Shown here: in pieces, positions 6,623 through 6,824 of the stretch | Position numbering within the stretch: the stretch's first letter is position 1 | Layout of the letters: every line of letters begins with the position of its first letter | From: Rhodocyclaceae bacterium | GTDB taxonomy: Bacteria; Pseudomonadota; Gammaproteobacteria; Burkholderiales; Rhodocyclaceae | Direction: 5' to 3' | DNA: 6,824 nucleotides | Assembly (NCBI GenBank): GCA_020849155.1 | Contig: JADLGU010000027.1 | Coordinates: 1 to 6,824, forward strand | The notes under the pieces: generated by a model | Databases searched by the model: none | What the model saw: only the letters and a program-made list of their open reading frames with translations | Told to the model about the DNA's origin: nothing | Made by a program: the position numbers and the translations under genes

Positions 6623-6824
6623 GATTTCTCCTGCGCATGGGTGGCAGCCAGCGCCACATCGATTCCGGCAAGATCTGCCATGGCGCCACCGATCAGCCCT
6701 TCCGCGCAGCGCCTGACCAGACCCGCCAGCACCTTGCCCGGGCCGCACTCATAGACATGGCTGACACCCTGCGCCGCCATGGCCTGCATGGTTTCGACCC
6801 AGCGCACCGGCGAAGCGGCCTGGC
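6616..6824 (-). CDS. fabD: Malonyl-CoA:ACP transacylase FabD, C-terminal part (5' end beyond window)
   Basis: FabD transfers malonyl from CoA to ACP, providing the extender unit for FabF. Only the last 68 codons are in the window. The visible part is diagnostic: the segment SPVRWVETMQAMAAQGV corresponds to NPVQW...MAAQGV of E. coli FabD, followed by HVYECGPGKVLAGLVRR, which holds the GPGKVL motif conserved at this point. The active-site serine (GHSLGE) and histidine lie further upstream, outside the window, so activity cannot be judged. The frame is open to the edge. A GTG at 6807 is an internal valine, not a start. The gene ends TGA inside the first codons of fabG. Gene order in relatives predicts fabH upstream. 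Confidence 0.93.
   Translation of the reverse strand, partial: QAASPVRWVETMQAMAAQGVSHVYECGPGKVLAGLVRRCAEGLIGGAMADLAGIDVALAATHAQEKSC

Noticed and set aside
1..6824. An undescribed system such as a defence island, biosynthetic cluster or mobile element.
   Set aside because: Every gene belongs to a known housekeeping or stress family in a conserved order. There are no unexplained coding gaps, repeats or composition shifts that I can see.

Overview
The window is a stretch of core chromosome from a high-GC proteobacterium. The gene order (fabD-fabG-acpP-fabF-ygfX facing nadB, then rpoE-rseA-rseB pointing away from nadB) and the protein sequences fit a betaproteobacterium, possibly of the Rhodocyclales/Nitrosomonadales type. 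That placement is an inference from family knowledge; no rRNA or other marker is present. I see no mobile element, CRISPR array, tRNA or rRNA, and no sign of recent transfer.

Layout, left to right. (1) Positions 1-2067, minus strand: the envelope-stress operon. It reads rpoE (sigma-E/AlgU) -> rseA (membrane anti-sigma factor) -> rseB (periplasmic regulator, cut by the left edge). The genes are almost fused: 2 nt separate rpoE from rseA, and rseA and rseB share an ATGA overlap. (2) Positions 2068-2267: a 200-nt divergent control region with candidate promoters for rpoE and nadB. (3) Positions 2268-3845, plus strand: nadB (L-aspartate oxidase), the first step of NAD synthesis from aspartate. 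(4) Positions 3838-6824, minus strand: a fatty-acid synthesis cluster, fabD (cut by the right edge) -> fabG -> acpP -> fabF, followed by a small two-helix membrane protein of the YgfX family. The stop codon of that last gene overlaps the end of nadB tail to tail.

How the genes work together. FabD loads malonyl groups onto ACP (acpP), FabF condenses malonyl-ACP with the growing acyl-ACP, and FabG reduces the resulting 3-ketoacyl-ACP. Products of this pathway supply membrane phospholipids and lipid A. The Rse system senses damage to the outer membrane: RseA holds RpoE at the inner membrane, RseB protects RseA from proteolysis, and stress frees RpoE to direct transcription. NadB and the YgfX-like protein sit between these two envelope-related blocks.

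Overall this is an ordinary, conserved region. I found no evidence of an undescribed system. The items worth a second look are small: the overlapping convergent ends of nadB and ygfX with no terminator, a candidate sigma-E-type autoregulatory promoter, a weak translation start for nadB, a Gln-rich linker in RseA, and the position of ygfX. No gene-free stretch exceeds about 200 bases.
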